Assembly: GCF_902859805.1 (NCBI RefSeq)
Contig: NZ_CADIKC010000007.1
Span: 372,001-436,000 of the forward strand
Direction: 5' to 3'
DNA length: 64,000 nt
DNA from: Paraburkholderia sediminicola
GTDB lineage: Bacteria; Pseudomonadota; Gammaproteobacteria; Burkholderiales; Burkholderiaceae
This document shows positions 25,615 to 34,586 of this stretch, one piece after another. The number at the start of each line of letters is the position of its first letter. The stretch's first letter is position 1. A model generated the notes under the pieces. The model was not told the origin of the DNA, made no database searches, and saw only the letters and a list, made by a program, of their open reading frames with translations. Both the position numbers and the translations under genes were made by a program.

Positions 25615-25620
25615 TATAAT
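25615..25620 (+). promoter_or_regulatory. Possible -10 element before the DUF4126 gene
   Basis: A consensus TATAAT stands alone 140 bp upstream of the DUF4126 start. No matching -35 hexamer at the expected distance was seen. The rest of 25501-25759 shows nothing else. Confidence 0.3.
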
Positions 25621-25759
25621 GAGATCGAATCCAACCTGAATTTGCCCGCGGCCTATTTGGCGCGGCCGGCTTGGCGCGGGTCTGACGACTTCGGTGCGGC
25701 TGCTCCTTTTCCAATGCCCGTCGAAGCGCCCGGCACGCACAGCGCGCCTGGAGGCGGCC

Positions 25760-26371
25760 ATGCTTGAATCACTTTCGCTCGCTGCGGGCCTCTCATGGGG
25801 CAGCGGCCTGCGCCTCTATCTCACAGTCCTGCTGGCCGGCGTCTTCGCACGTCTGGGCTTCATCCATCTCCCCGATACGTTGTCCGCGCTGTCCTCGCCG
25901 TGGGTCATCGGTGTCGCCGGTGTGCTGACGGTCACTGAATTTCTCGCCGATAAAATCCCCGCGTTCGATTCTCTATGGGACGCGATCCATACCTTTATCC
26001 GCATTCCCGCCGGCGCCGTGCTGGCGGCCGGCGCGCTCGGCCATGCCGATCCTGCGCTGCTGACGGTCGCTGCACTGGCAGGCGGTACGCTGGCGGGCAC
26101 CGCGCATCTGGCCAAAGCGGGCACGCGCGCGCTGATCAATCTGTCGCCGGAACCGGTGTCGAATGTCGTGACCTCGACCGCTGAAGACGGTCTCGTGTTC
26201 GGCGGCATGCTGCTCGCGCTGTTTGTGCCGCTTCTGTTCCTGGTCTTGATGGTGGGCTTCCTGATGCTGGCCGCCTGGGCGTTGCCGCGTCTGTGGCGTG
26301 GGGTGCAGGGCGGTTTTCGCGGGATGGCGACGCACATGGTGTCGCGCTTTGCCAGGAGTCGGCACGATTGA
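25760..26371 (+). CDS. DUF4126 family integral membrane protein
   Basis: 203 residues of a conserved membrane family with no assigned biochemistry. The ATG at 25760 has an ideal GGAGG 6 bases upstream; upstream codons are not conserved. Four to five hydrophobic segments are visible, with family blocks LSWGSGLRLYLTVLLAGVFA, EFLADKIPAFDSLWD, and NLSPEPVSNVVTSTAEDG. The last 20 residues are basic. The next gene may start within its stop codon (TTG at 26368), so the two are probably translationally coupled. Confidence 0.85.
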   Translation: MLESLSLAAGLSWGSGLRLYLTVLLAGVFARLGFIHLPDTLSALSSPWVIGVAGVLTVTEFLADKIPAFDSLWDAIHTFIRIPAGAVLAAGALGHADPALLTVAALAGGTLAGTAHLAKAGTRALINLSPEPVSNVVTSTAEDGLVFGGMLLALFVPLLFLVLMVGFLMLAAWALPRLWRGVQGGFRGMATHMVSRFARSRHD

Positions 26372-26427
26372 GCGATACGGGACGCGGGGTAACGGCGCGC
26401 GCCAAGGCAGCGAGCCGGTTGGGCAGT

Positions 26428-28944
26428 ATGGATCTGTTGCGCCAGGCTATCCGTATGACGGCACGCGACTGGCGCGCCGGCGAACTGACGATGCTGCTGC
26501 TGGCGCTGGTGCTGGCCGTCGCGGCGCTGTCGAGTGTCGGCTTTCTGGCTGACCGTTTGCATCAGGGACTCGAGCGCGATGCGCGGCGCATGATCGCTGC
26601 TGACTTCATCGTCCGCGCCGATCATCCTGTCGATCCGCAGTTCGCGCAACAAGCCAGCGCACTCGGTCTGAACACCGCCACCACGGCGATCTTCCCCAGC
26701 ATGATCAACTCGACCGGCGCGCAACCGGTCTCGCGGCTGGCCGCCATCAAGGCCGTGTCGCCGGGTTATCCGTTGCGTGGCGCGTTGAAGATTGCGCCGG
26801 CGCCGGGCGCGGCGGACCATCCTACCCAATCGATTCCGGCGCCGGGCACGGTCTGGGTCGACCAGGCACTGCTCGATGCATTGAAGCTGCATGTCGGCGA
26901 TGCCGTGAAGGTCGGGTCCCGCAGCTTCACGATCGGCGCGATGATTACGCGCGAACTTGACCGCGGCTTCTCGTTCGTCAATTTTTCGCCGCGTTTGATG
27001 CTGCGTGCCGACGATGTCCCATCGACCGGCCTCATCACCTTCGGCAGTCGCGTGACTTATCGCTTGCTGGTGGCGGGCTCGGACGCGTCGGTGGCGCGTT
27101 TCGCGCAATTCGCGCACGACAAGGTGGACGGCGGCAAGATGCGCGGCGTCGCGCTCGAGTCGTTGCAGGACGGTCAGCCGCAAGTGCGTCAGACGCTGGA
27201 CCGCGCGAGCCACTTTCTCACGCTGGTCTCGCTGCTCACCGCGTTGCTCGCGGCGGTGGCGATCGCCATGGCCGCGCACCGCTATATGCGCCGGCATCTG
27301 GACGGCTGCGCGGCGATGCGCTGTCTTGGAGTGAGTCAGGCGACGCTGCGCACGCTGTTCACGCTTGAATTCGTGGGGCTCGGTTTGATCGGTGGCGCGC
27401 TCGGCGTGGCGCTCGGTTATCTGGGACACATGGCGTTGCTGACGTGGCTCGGCAGTCTGATCGATGTCGTGCTGCCGTATCCAACCGCATGGCCGGCGCT
27501 CGAAGGTATCGCGGCCGGTCTCGTGTTGTTGCTCGGGTTTGCGTTGCCGCCGCTGTTGCCGCTGACGCGCGTGCCGCCGGTGCGCGTGCTGCGCCGCGAA
27601 TGGGGCGAAGCGGGGCGCACTGCCTGGGCCGCATACGCGCTTGGCATCGTGCTGTTCGCCGGACTCCTGATTGTCGCGGCGGGCGAGTTGAAGCTCGGCG
27701 GCATCGTTGCGGGCGGCTTCGCCGGCGGACTGCTGGTGTTCGCGTGCATCGCACGATTGGCGTTGTGGGGCGCTTCGCGTGTCGTGCGCAGCGAGCGTGT
27801 GAATGCGGGCATCGGCTGGCGCTACGCGCTGGCCTCGCTGGAGCGGCGCAGTGGCGCGAGTGCGCTGCAGATTACCGCGCTCGGTATCGGTCTGATGTGC
27901 CTGTTGCTGATCGCGATGACACGCAATGATCTGGTGGCCGGCTGGCGCAAATCGACGCCGCCCGATGCGCCCAACGAATTCATCATCGATATCCAGCCCG
28001 ATCAGCGCGACGCCGTCACGCAGTATCTGGGCGCGCACGGCGTGCCCGGCACGGTGCTCGCGCCGATGGTGCGCGGCCGGTTGATTGCGATCAACGGCAA
28101 GCCGGTCAATCCGGATTCGTTCAAGGGAGACGATGCGAAGCGTCTCGTCGACCGCGAATTCAATCTGTCGTACACCACCGAGCTGCCCGACGATAACCGT
28201 CTCTCTGCCGGCACCTGGTATGGCGACACGAAGACGCCGCAGATTTCGATCGAGCAGGGGCTCGCGAAGCTGATCAATGTGAAGCCCGGCGATACGTTGC
28301 GCTTCGACGTGACCGGTCTGCAGGTCGATGCGCCGGTGACGAGTGTGCGCAAGCTCGACTGGGGCTCGTTCAAGGTCAACTTTTTCGTGCTGATGCCGCC
28401 GGCCGCCTTGCAGGATTTCCCGGCAACCTTCATCACAAGCTTCCATTTACCGCCCGACAAGCAATCGACTATCGACGGGTTGATCGCCGCCTATCCGAAC
28501 CTCACGGCAATCGACACCGGTCCGATTCTGGCGCAGGTGCAACGTGTCCTGCAGCAGGTGATCGGCGCGGTGCAGTTCCTGTTCGCGTTCACACTAGCGG
28601 CCGGCGTGCTGGTGCTCTACGCGGCGCTTGCCGGCACCCGCGACGAGCGTATGCGAGAATCCGCGCTGCTGCGCGCGCTGGGGGCCTCGCATCGCCAGGT
28701 GCGGGCGGTGCAGGTCGCCGAGTTCGTGGCCGTTGGCGCGCTTGCCGGCTTGATGGCGGCGCTCGGTGCGCAGGTAATCGGCTGGCAACTGGCGACGCGC
28801 GTGTTCGAGTTTTACCTGGCGTTCGATCCGTGGTTGTTGCCGGCCGGTATCGCAGCCGGCATTGCCTGCGCGGGTGTGGGTGGCTGGCTCAGCTTGCGGC
28901 ACGTGCTGGCGCGGCCCGCATTGCAATCGCTGCGAGATGCGTGA
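26428..28944 (+). CDS. Large FtsX/YbbP-type ABC transporter permease
   Basis: About 839 residues with the double FtsX layout: an N-terminal helix (near residues 20-40), a large extracytoplasmic domain, a block of helices around 265-500, a second large domain, and three C-terminal helices (about 715-820) with RESALLRALGASHRQVRAVQ. Such permeases (YbbP group) normally pair with a YbbA-like ATPase, but no ATPase gene lies in this window. The start is uncertain. The ATG at 26428 has a weak ribosome-binding site, whereas an in-frame TTG at 26368, preceded by AGGAG, overlaps the DUF4126 stop and would add 20 residues. Proposed roles for the family include release of lipids or lipoproteins; the substrate here is unknown. 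Confidence 0.85.
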   Translation: MDLLRQAIRMTARDWRAGELTMLLLALVLAVAALSSVGFLADRLHQGLERDARRMIAADFIVRADHPVDPQFAQQASALGLNTATTAIFPSMINSTGAQPVSRLAAIKAVSPGYPLRGALKIAPAPGAADHPTQSIPAPGTVWVDQALLDALKLHVGDAVKVGSRSFTIGAMITRELDRGFSFVNFSPRLMLRADDVPSTGLITFGSRVTYRLLVAGSDASVARFAQFAHDKVDGGKMRGVALESLQDGQPQVRQTLDRASHFLTLVSLLTALLAAVAIAMAAHRYMRRHLDGCAAMRCLGVSQATLRTLFTLEFVGLGLIGGALGVALGYLGHMALLTWLGSLIDVVLPYPTAWPALEGIAAGLVLLLGFALPPLLPLTRVPPVRVLRREWGEAGRTAWAAYALGIVLFAGLLIVAAGELKLGGIVAGGFAGGLLVFACIARLALWGASRVVRSERVNAGIGWRYALASLERRSGASALQITALGIGLMCLLLIAMTRNDLVAGWRKSTPPDAPNEFIIDIQPDQRDAVTQYLGAHGVPGTVLAPMVRGRLIAINGKPVNPDSFKGDDAKRLVDREFNLSYTTELPDDNRLSAGTWYGDTKTPQISIEQGLAKLINVKPGDTLRFDVTGLQVDAPVTSVRKLDWGSFKVNFFVLMPPAALQDFPATFITSFHLPPDKQSTIDGLIAAYPNLTAIDTGPILAQVQRVLQQVIGAVQFLFAFTLAAGVLVLYAALAGTRDERMRESALLRALGASHRQVRAVQVAEFVAVGALAGLMAALGAQVIGWQLATRVFEFYLAFDPWLLPAGIAAGIACAGVGGWLSLRHVLARPALQSLRDA

Positions 28945-28972
28945 TTTTTCTTTCCTGTTTTTGTGATTGGGT

Positions 28973-29386
28973 ATGAGCGATCTTAACGACGAAGTGTCCG
29001 CGGCACAGCCGACGGCCTTCGAACTGGTGGGCGGCGAAGCGCGCGTGCGCGAACTGGTCGACCGGTTTTATGACTTGATGGATCTCGAAGCGGAATTCGC
29101 CGGGATTCGCGCGTTGCATCCCGAGTCGCTCGACGGCTCGCGCGACAAGTTCTTCTGGTTCCTGTGCGGATGGATGGGCGGCCCTGATCATTACATCAGC
29201 CGCTTTGGCCATCCGCGGCTGCGCGCGAGACATATGCCATTTCCGATTGCGTCCAGCGAGCGGGATCAGTGGCTTCGCTGCATGGCGTGGGCGATGGAAG
29301 ACGTTGGGCTTTCCGAGCCGTTGAGGGAGCGCTTGCTGGCGTCGTTCTTCGAGACTGCGGACTGGATGCGCAATCGCAATGGTTGA
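28973..29386 (+). CDS. Group II truncated haemoglobin
   Basis: 2-on-2 globin of 137 residues that binds haem and O2/NO. The proximal His is H87 in RARHMPF. Group II marks are the Trp at 100 (ERDQWLRCM) and Tyr33 at the B10 position (RFYDLM). FFWFLCGWMGGPDHYISRFG matches the family. Its final codons overlap the next gene by 8 bases. The ATG at 28973 is chosen over a TTG two codons upstream. Likely roles are O2 handling or nitrosative-stress protection. Confidence 0.93.
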   Translation: MSDLNDEVSAAQPTAFELVGGEARVRELVDRFYDLMDLEAEFAGIRALHPESLDGSRDKFFWFLCGWMGGPDHYISRFGHPRLRARHMPFPIASSERDQWLRCMAWAMEDVGLSEPLRERLLASFFETADWMRNRNG

Positions 29387-29984
29387 GCGGGTAGCGGAGC
29401 CGGAAGCAGCAGAGGCGCGTGCGGTCCTGGATTGCTGGTTCGGCGCTCCGAATACGCCCACCTTCGGTGAGGCGCGCAAACTCTGGTTCTCCCGCGACGC
29501 TGCCTTCGATGCGATGCTGCGGGAACGTTTCGGGGCACTGATCGACGCGGGGCGCGCAGGGTCTCTCGACAATTGGACAGAGACACCGCTCGGCGCGTTG
29601 GCGGTCGTCATCGTGCTGGATCAGTTTTCGCGCAATTGCCACCGCAATACACCACGCGCTTTCGCCGCCGACCATCACGCGCTGCGCATCGCGCAACAGA
29701 TGATCGCCGACGGTGCCGACCTCTTGTTGCCGACCGTGAACCACCGCGCGTTCGCGTATCTACCATTCGAACACGACGAAACGCTCGCCAGCCAGCACGA
29801 ATCGCTGCGCCTGTTCAAACAGCTGAAGGCGGAGCCGGGCGGTGCGTCCTACTACTCATCCGCGGTCAGGCACGCCAGAATCATCGAACGTTTCGGACGC
29901 TTTCCGCATCGCAATGCGCTGCTCGGGCGCCAGTCGACGGATGAAGAAAAGGCCTTCCTGAAAGAGCCCGGCTCGTCGTTCTAG
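29379..29984 (+). CDS. DUF924 family protein
   Basis: 201 residues, soluble, helical, TPR-like fold of unknown function. Family motifs are RAVLDCWFG, WFSRDAAFDAMLRERFG, VIVLDQFSRNCHRNTPRAFA, and HRAFAYLPFEHDETLASQ. It overlaps the truncated haemoglobin gene by 8 bases, implying coupled translation and perhaps related function. It converges on the glycosyltransferase gene at 30049; no good terminator was found in the 64-bp gap. Confidence 0.88.
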   Translation: MVERVAEPEAAEARAVLDCWFGAPNTPTFGEARKLWFSRDAAFDAMLRERFGALIDAGRAGSLDNWTETPLGALAVVIVLDQFSRNCHRNTPRAFAADHHALRIAQQMIADGADLLLPTVNHRAFAYLPFEHDETLASQHESLRLFKQLKAEPGGASYYSSAVRHARIIERFGRFPHRNALLGRQSTDEEKAFLKEPGSSF

Positions 29985-30048
29985 GCGTAACGGCAACGCG
30001 CAGGCGCAGACCCGGGCGTAGTCCGGGCGCGCCATCCGCCGCCACGTG

Positions 30049-31947
30049 CTACTCGCCGCGCGCGGGCGTTGCCGGCGTGCGCACGAATACCCGCAACAGC
30101 TCGTCGGTGTCGCCCGGACGCGCACCCGACCAGAACAGCCGCCAATCGCCTGCCGGCGCGCGCGGATTGTCACGGCGCCCCTGCTGGATCAGCCACGTGC
30201 ACTCGGTCGCCGCGGTATTCGTGGTCGGTTGATGTTCGATGCCGGTGTAGTAGTACAGCATCGGCGCTTCGGATTCGCCGAGGTCCATACTGGCCATGCA
30301 ATCCCCGTCGTTCCATTCGATATTCATTCTGGCGCCGAGGTTTTCGAACACGGAACGGTAGCTCTTTCCGTAGTCGAGCCACGGCAGCAGCAGCGTGCTC
30401 ACCAGGCCCCACGCGAGAATCGCACCTGCACACCAGCTCAACACCCCGCGCCATTTGCCGGTGTATTTGAAGACCGGCAGGAGCCACAGCCAACCGAGCG
30501 TCATCAGCAGCGCGGCGGCGATCAGCCCCGGCTTGACCGGCAGCACCCAGTCGAGCGGCAACCAGCGGCCGAGCCGGTGCAGTGAAGCATGCGTGTTGGC
30601 CGGATCGCTCATGATCGACCAGATGATCCACGCGAGTGCGGCCGTGCTGCCGAACAGCACGCGACTCGTCATGTCCCAGCCTGCGTGCAGACGCCGCGGC
30701 AGCTTTTCGATGCCGTTCATTGCCACCAGCGCGAGCGGGGCGATGAACGGCAGGATGTACAGTTCGCGCACCGTTGCCGAGCTTTGCAATACGGCGAACC
30801 CGGTGCCCGCGAAGATCACCGGCAGAGCGACACGCGGATCGCGCCAGCGGCGCCATCCGCCGCCGGCGAGCGCGGCCAAGGCAAGCGGCACGACCGGAAA
30901 GCCGACACTCAGCACGGTGCGCAGGACGAACCAACGGCTTTCGTTTTCAGAGCCGAGTTCCGCCACCGAAAAGCCGAAGAAGCGGCCGATGTTGTTGTCC
31001 CACAGCCAGACCTTGAAGAGCGCTTCTGAGCGCAGATAGAAACAGATCGGCCAGATCAGCGCGAAGGGTGCGCAGACCAGCGCGGAGAAACCGAGCGCTC
31101 CTGCAAAGCTGCGCGTGCGGCAGGCGGGATACAGCACCAGTACCGCGACGGTGGTGGCGCCGAACACGAGCGGCACGAACAGGCCCTTGGCCAGCAACGA
31201 CATGCCGACGCCCGCACCGAACATCGCCGCGCCGCTCAGAATCGCGTGGCGTCGGCGGCGTGCATCGCCCCGCAGCAGGCGCGCGTCGTCGCGCAGATGC
31301 ACGAGGACGAGTTCGAATAGTCCGCAAAAGCCCATCGCGGCGCCGGCCATCAGCGCGACGTCGGTCATCATGTCGTGCACGTGCTTGATGACGACGAGCG
31401 TGCTCGCGAACAAGGCCAGCGTGCCGATCACGCGGATATCGAACCAGCTCGAGGCAGCCACCGCGCGGCGAACGACGCGCGCCGTGTAGTAGACGGTCAG
31501 TCCGGCGAAGAGCGCACTCGCGAGGCGTGCGGCGTCATGCAAAGGCAGGTAGCGGCCGAACATCCACGCGAGGCCCGCGGCGACCCAGTCGTAGATCGGC
31601 GGCTTTTCGACGAACGGCTGGCCGGCGTTGGTCGGCACGACCAGGTCGCCGGTGTCGAGCATGTGCTGAATGATGCCGAACGTGTAGGTCTCGTCCTGCT
31701 TCCAGGGTTCGTGGCCCAAGGTGCCAGGCAGGAGCCACGCGCACAGGATCGCCAGCGCGACCAGCCACATCAACGGACGGGCCGCCGTGAGCGCGCGCAA
31801 ACGCCGGGCGCCACGCGAAGCGGGAGCCGGAGCCGGAGCGAGAGGCTCTGCAGGGGCGGGCCTTGCGGGTGCTGCGGATTCGGCCGGCGCTGACGTCGCA
31901 ATCGCGACCTTCCCCGAGCGCCAGGGCCCGGATGGCTTTTCGTGCAT
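30049..31947 (-). CDS. ArnT-like glycosyltransferase (GT83/PMT superfamily)
   Basis: 632-residue integral membrane transferase. A cytoplasmic Ala/Pro-rich N-terminus (about 1-55) precedes some 12 hydrophobic segments. The first large periplasmic loop has GHEPWKQDETYTFGIIQ, whose Asp-Glu is the predicted catalytic site of the family, and EKPPIYDW follows. The C-terminal 150 residues are a periplasmic domain. Such enzymes move a sugar from an undecaprenyl phosphate carrier to lipid A or another acceptor. No arn pathway genes are nearby, so the donor and acceptor cannot be assigned. Confidence 0.85.
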   Translation of the reverse strand: MHEKPSGPWRSGKVAIATSAPAESAAPARPAPAEPLAPAPAPASRGARRLRALTAARPLMWLVALAILCAWLLPGTLGHEPWKQDETYTFGIIQHMLDTGDLVVPTNAGQPFVEKPPIYDWVAAGLAWMFGRYLPLHDAARLASALFAGLTVYYTARVVRRAVAASSWFDIRVIGTLALFASTLVVIKHVHDMMTDVALMAGAAMGFCGLFELVLVHLRDDARLLRGDARRRRHAILSGAAMFGAGVGMSLLAKGLFVPLVFGATTVAVLVLYPACRTRSFAGALGFSALVCAPFALIWPICFYLRSEALFKVWLWDNNIGRFFGFSVAELGSENESRWFVLRTVLSVGFPVVPLALAALAGGGWRRWRDPRVALPVIFAGTGFAVLQSSATVRELYILPFIAPLALVAMNGIEKLPRRLHAGWDMTSRVLFGSTAALAWIIWSIMSDPANTHASLHRLGRWLPLDWVLPVKPGLIAAALLMTLGWLWLLPVFKYTGKWRGVLSWCAGAILAWGLVSTLLLPWLDYGKSYRSVFENLGARMNIEWNDGDCMASMDLGESEAPMLYYYTGIEHQPTTNTAATECTWLIQQGRRDNPRAPAGDWRLFWSGARPGDTDELLRVFVRTPATPARGE

Positions 31948-32035
31948 TGGTATCTCTGATTACTGTACGCGGCGACGTGGGCAGCGGACTTATGCTTTGG
32001 CTATGCGTCACATGCGGTTGCATGCGAATGCTGCG

Positions 32036-32062
32036 ATTGTAGTCCGAGTTTATTACGGTCAA
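32036..32062 (-). promoter_or_regulatory. Candidate promoter of the ArnT-like gene
   Basis: Minus strand TTGACC (32062-32057) and TACAAT (32041-32036) with a short 15-bp spacer. Downstream, ATGCG is repeated at 32003, 32012 and 32022, about one helical turn apart, which could be a regulator site. Confidence 0.4.
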
Positions 32063-32199
32063 TTACAGAAAAAGCGCGGAATATAGCGTTCAGCCGAACA
32101 GATTGAGCCGATTCCTCATCAAATTGACGGGAATGGAATGTGGGGAAAGGAGAAGGCGACGGTGCGAAACCGCCGGCCGCGAGAACAGGAACGCGGTAT

Positions 32200-32946
32200 T
32201 CAGCGTCCGCCGGCGACGTCGAGCAATGCCCCCGTCACATACGATGCGGCGTCGCTCAGCAACCAGACGACCGACTCGGCGACTTCGTCGGCGCTGCCGG
32301 GGCGCCCCAGCGGCGTGGTCGCGCCGAGCTGGGCCGCGCGCTCGGGTTTGCCGCCGCTGGCGTGGATTTCGGTATCGATCAGGCCGGGGCGCACCGCGTT
32401 CACGCGCACGCCCTCTGGGCCGAGTTCTTTGGCGAGGCCGATCGTCATGGTGTCGACGGCGCCCTTCGAGCCGGCATAGTCGACGTATTCGTTCGGCGAA
32501 CCCAAACGCGAGGCCGCCGACGAGATGTTCACGATCACACCACCCGCTCCACCACGCGTTGTCGACATCCGGCGCGCGGCTTCGCGCGCGCACAGATACG
32601 CGCCGAGCACATTGACGTCGAACATGCGCTTCAGGCGCGCGAGGTCCATATCCGCGAGCCGGCTCGAAGGCGCGACGATTCCGGCATTGTTGACGAGCGC
32701 GTCTAGCCGGCCGAACTTTTGCTGGAGCGCGTCGAACATCGCGATCACGTCGGTTTCACTGGCAACGTCGCCGGCAATCGGCAACGCCTGGCCGCCGGCG
32801 CGTTCCACTTCAGCAACGGTTTCCTGTGCGGCGGCGAGGTTTTGTACGTAATTCACGCCGACCGACCAGCCGCGTGCGCCCAACAAACGCGCGGTCGCGC
32901 GGCCAATGCCGCGGCTGCCACCGGTGATCAGAACGGTTTTCGTCAT
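32200..32946 (-). CDS. Classical SDR-family NAD(P)-dependent oxidoreductase
   Basis: 248 residues with all classical short-chain dehydrogenase motifs: the cofactor loop TGGSRGIGRATA at the N-terminus, NNAG, catalytic Ser in NISSAASRLG, and the YAGSK motif (YxxxK). The C-terminal part has NAVRPGLIDTEIHASGG and ends in LLDVAGGR. It is similar to glucose-1-dehydrogenase/3-oxoacyl-reductase-like SDRs, but the substrate is not predictable. In contrast to the SDR at 14053, this one looks fully active. It lies 96 bp downstream of the LOG-family gene on the same strand. Confidence 0.9.
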   Translation of the reverse strand: MTKTVLITGGSRGIGRATARLLGARGWSVGVNYVQNLAAAQETVAEVERAGGQALPIAGDVASETDVIAMFDALQQKFGRLDALVNNAGIVAPSSRLADMDLARLKRMFDVNVLGAYLCAREAARRMSTTRGGAGGVIVNISSAASRLGSPNEYVDYAGSKGAVDTMTIGLAKELGPEGVRVNAVRPGLIDTEIHASGGKPERAAQLGATTPLGRPGSADEVAESVVWLLSDAASYVTGALLDVAGGR

Positions 32947-33042
32947 TGCAACCTCGTCGTTCGGGCGGGGCCGCGGGAGTGCGCGGCGTGGGTGTTCGTT
33001 CAGGCGCTTGAAAAAGCGCGGCGCGCGGCGTTCAAACTACGA

Positions 33043-33627
33043 TCAAACGGCGTCGCGTTTGACGGCCCATTTGTCGCTGACAGGCGGCTTGTAGCGTTGC
33101 AGCTTGTCGATCAGCGCGACCGGATCGGCATCCCTTTGCAGAATGTCGAAATAGGTCTGCCGCATGAAACCTTCGTCCACCGTGTGCTTGAGGAGCGCGA
33201 TCAGCGGATCGTAGAAACCGTCGATATTCAGCAGTGCCACCGGCTTCTGGTGATAGCCGAGCTGCGCCCACGTGTAGACCTCGAACAGCTCTTCGAGCGT
33301 GCCCGCGCCGCCCGGCATCGCGACGAACGCGTCGGACAGATCGGCCATCATCTTCTTGCGATGATGCATGTCGGGCACGACATGCAACTCGGTCAGCCCG
33401 TTATGGCCGACTTCCTTGTTGACCAGCAACTCGGGAATCACGCCGATTGCGCGACCGCCTTCGGCCATCACCGTATCGGCGATCACGCCCATCAGTCCGA
33501 CCTTGCCGCCGCCATAGACCAGCGCGAGATCGGCCTGTACCAACGCGCGGCCGAAGGCGCGCGCGGCTTCGGCGTACAAGGGTCTGGCTCCGTCGGAGGA
33601 GCCGCAATACACACACACCGACTTCAT
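33043..33627 (-). CDS. LOG-family nucleotide 5'-monophosphate phosphoribohydrolase
   Basis: Rossmann-like enzyme of the TIGR00730/LOG family. Members hydrolyse cytokinin riboside 5'-monophosphates or AMP/CMP-type nucleotides, releasing the base. 194 residues from the ATG at 33627 (MKSVCVYCGSSDG). The signature PGGAGTLEELFE and the GGGKVGLMG loop are intact. The ORF is open far upstream, but that part overlaps the TetR gene in another frame. It begins 2 bp after the TetR stop, so the two genes form one unit. Confidence 0.92.
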   Translation of the reverse strand: MKSVCVYCGSSDGARPLYAEAARAFGRALVQADLALVYGGGKVGLMGVIADTVMAEGGRAIGVIPELLVNKEVGHNGLTELHVVPDMHHRKKMMADLSDAFVAMPGGAGTLEELFEVYTWAQLGYHQKPVALLNIDGFYDPLIALLKHTVDEGFMRQTYFDILQRDADPVALIDKLQRYKPPVSDKWAVKRDAV

Positions 33628-33629
33628 TC

Positions 33630-34355
33630 TCAAACGTCCTTCGGTTCGTTGCGGGGCGCGGCGCCTTCCTTGGGCGGCAGGTAGTCGTAGAACTCGCGCT
33701 TGGGCAGCTTGCCCGAGACGAGGTCGTCGAAAATCTGCCGCGAGCGGCCGCGCAGATAAGGCGCCATCAGCGAGACGATCTGCACGCTTACCTGATGCAA
33801 TTCCGCGCGAATCGTTTCCTGCTCGTTGTACTTGCGCGGGTTCATCACGAACTGATACGACAGCCAGTACGTGCCGATCACGCCGACATTGGTGGCGATC
33901 ACGTGCAACTCTTCGGGCGTGGCGACCATTTCGCCGTCGGCCACGAGTTGCTCGCAGAACTGGCTCGCAAAGCGCACCTTGTGACTGATGATCTGCTTGA
34001 AGTGTGTCTCCAGCGTGCGGTTGCGCGCCAGCAGATCGTTCAGGTCGCGATACAGGAAACGATAGCGCCAGGTGAAATCGACCATGTACTGCAGGTACGA
34101 CCACATCTCGTCGATCGTCGCGCGGTGGTCGTCGGGAAAGCGCAGACGCTTTTCGATCTCCTGCTCGAACTGGCTGAAGATGCTGTTGATGATGTCGTCT
34201 TTGTTGCGGAAGTGGTAGTACAGGTTGCCTGGACTGATTTCCATTTCCTCGGCGATCGTCGTCGTTGTGACGTTCGGCTCGCCGATCTCGTTGAACAGCT
34301 TCAACGATAGTTCGAGTATCCGTTCGCGGGTGCGGCGGGGAGGTTTGGCTTCCAT
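33630..34355 (-). CDS. TetR-family transcriptional regulator
   Basis: 241 residues from the ATG at 34355 (MEAKPPRRTRERIL); a GTG at 34418 would add 21 poorly conserved residues. The N-terminal helix-turn-helix is clear: ILELSLKLFNEIGE, TTTTIAEEMEISPGNLYYHF and RNKDDIINSIF. The C-terminal ligand domain (about 60-215) is helical with many aromatics and ends in a basic/proline tail. Its gene is 2 bp upstream of the LOG gene and probably controls the shared promoter, where a near-palindromic site overlaps the -10. Confidence 0.9.
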   Translation of the reverse strand: MEAKPPRRTRERILELSLKLFNEIGEPNVTTTTIAEEMEISPGNLYYHFRNKDDIINSIFSQFEQEIEKRLRFPDDHRATIDEMWSYLQYMVDFTWRYRFLYRDLNDLLARNRTLETHFKQIISHKVRFASQFCEQLVADGEMVATPEELHVIATNVGVIGTYWLSYQFVMNPRKYNEQETIRAELHQVSVQIVSLMAPYLRGRSRQIFDDLVSGKLPKREFYDYLPPKEGAAPRNEPKDV

Positions 34356-34478
34356 GTCGTCCGGCCCTGGTTTCGCCGGGCTGGGCGCGTGGCGGCTTGC
34401 CGCTCCAGCGTGATCCACCCGGACGTGGTTGGTATTTTGATTGAGCGTCTCAGCGGTTTCCCGTGAGACTGTCGGACG

Positions 34479-34501
34479 ATTATAAACCGACCGTTCTTAT
34501 A
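34479..34501 (-). promoter_or_regulatory. TetR-LOG promoter with overlapping operator-like site
   Basis: Minus strand TATAAT (34484-34479). Immediately upstream is AACGGTCGGTT (34495-34485), a near palindrome flanked by TATAA/TTATA arms. The location inside the promoter spacer fits TetR autorepression. The -35 is poor. Confidence 0.45.
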
Positions 34502-34586
34502 CCAAACGGATACTCAGGGTTTTCATTCTTTGGGACGCCGGGAAAGGGCGTCAGGTGGTGCTGCGGCGCGAATTCCATCGCCACGC

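Noticed and set aside
25816..28446. Long minus-strand open frame of 876 codons opposite the DUF4126 and permease genes
   Set aside because: Its product is a low-complexity Arg/His/Gln mix with no domain, as expected from the antisense frame of GC-rich genes; the plus-strand proteins are conserved.
30049..31947. Assigning the GT83-like gene as arnT for polymyxin resistance
   Set aside because: No arnA/B/C/D/E/F genes lie nearby and the superfamily has many donors and acceptors, so only a family-level call is justified.
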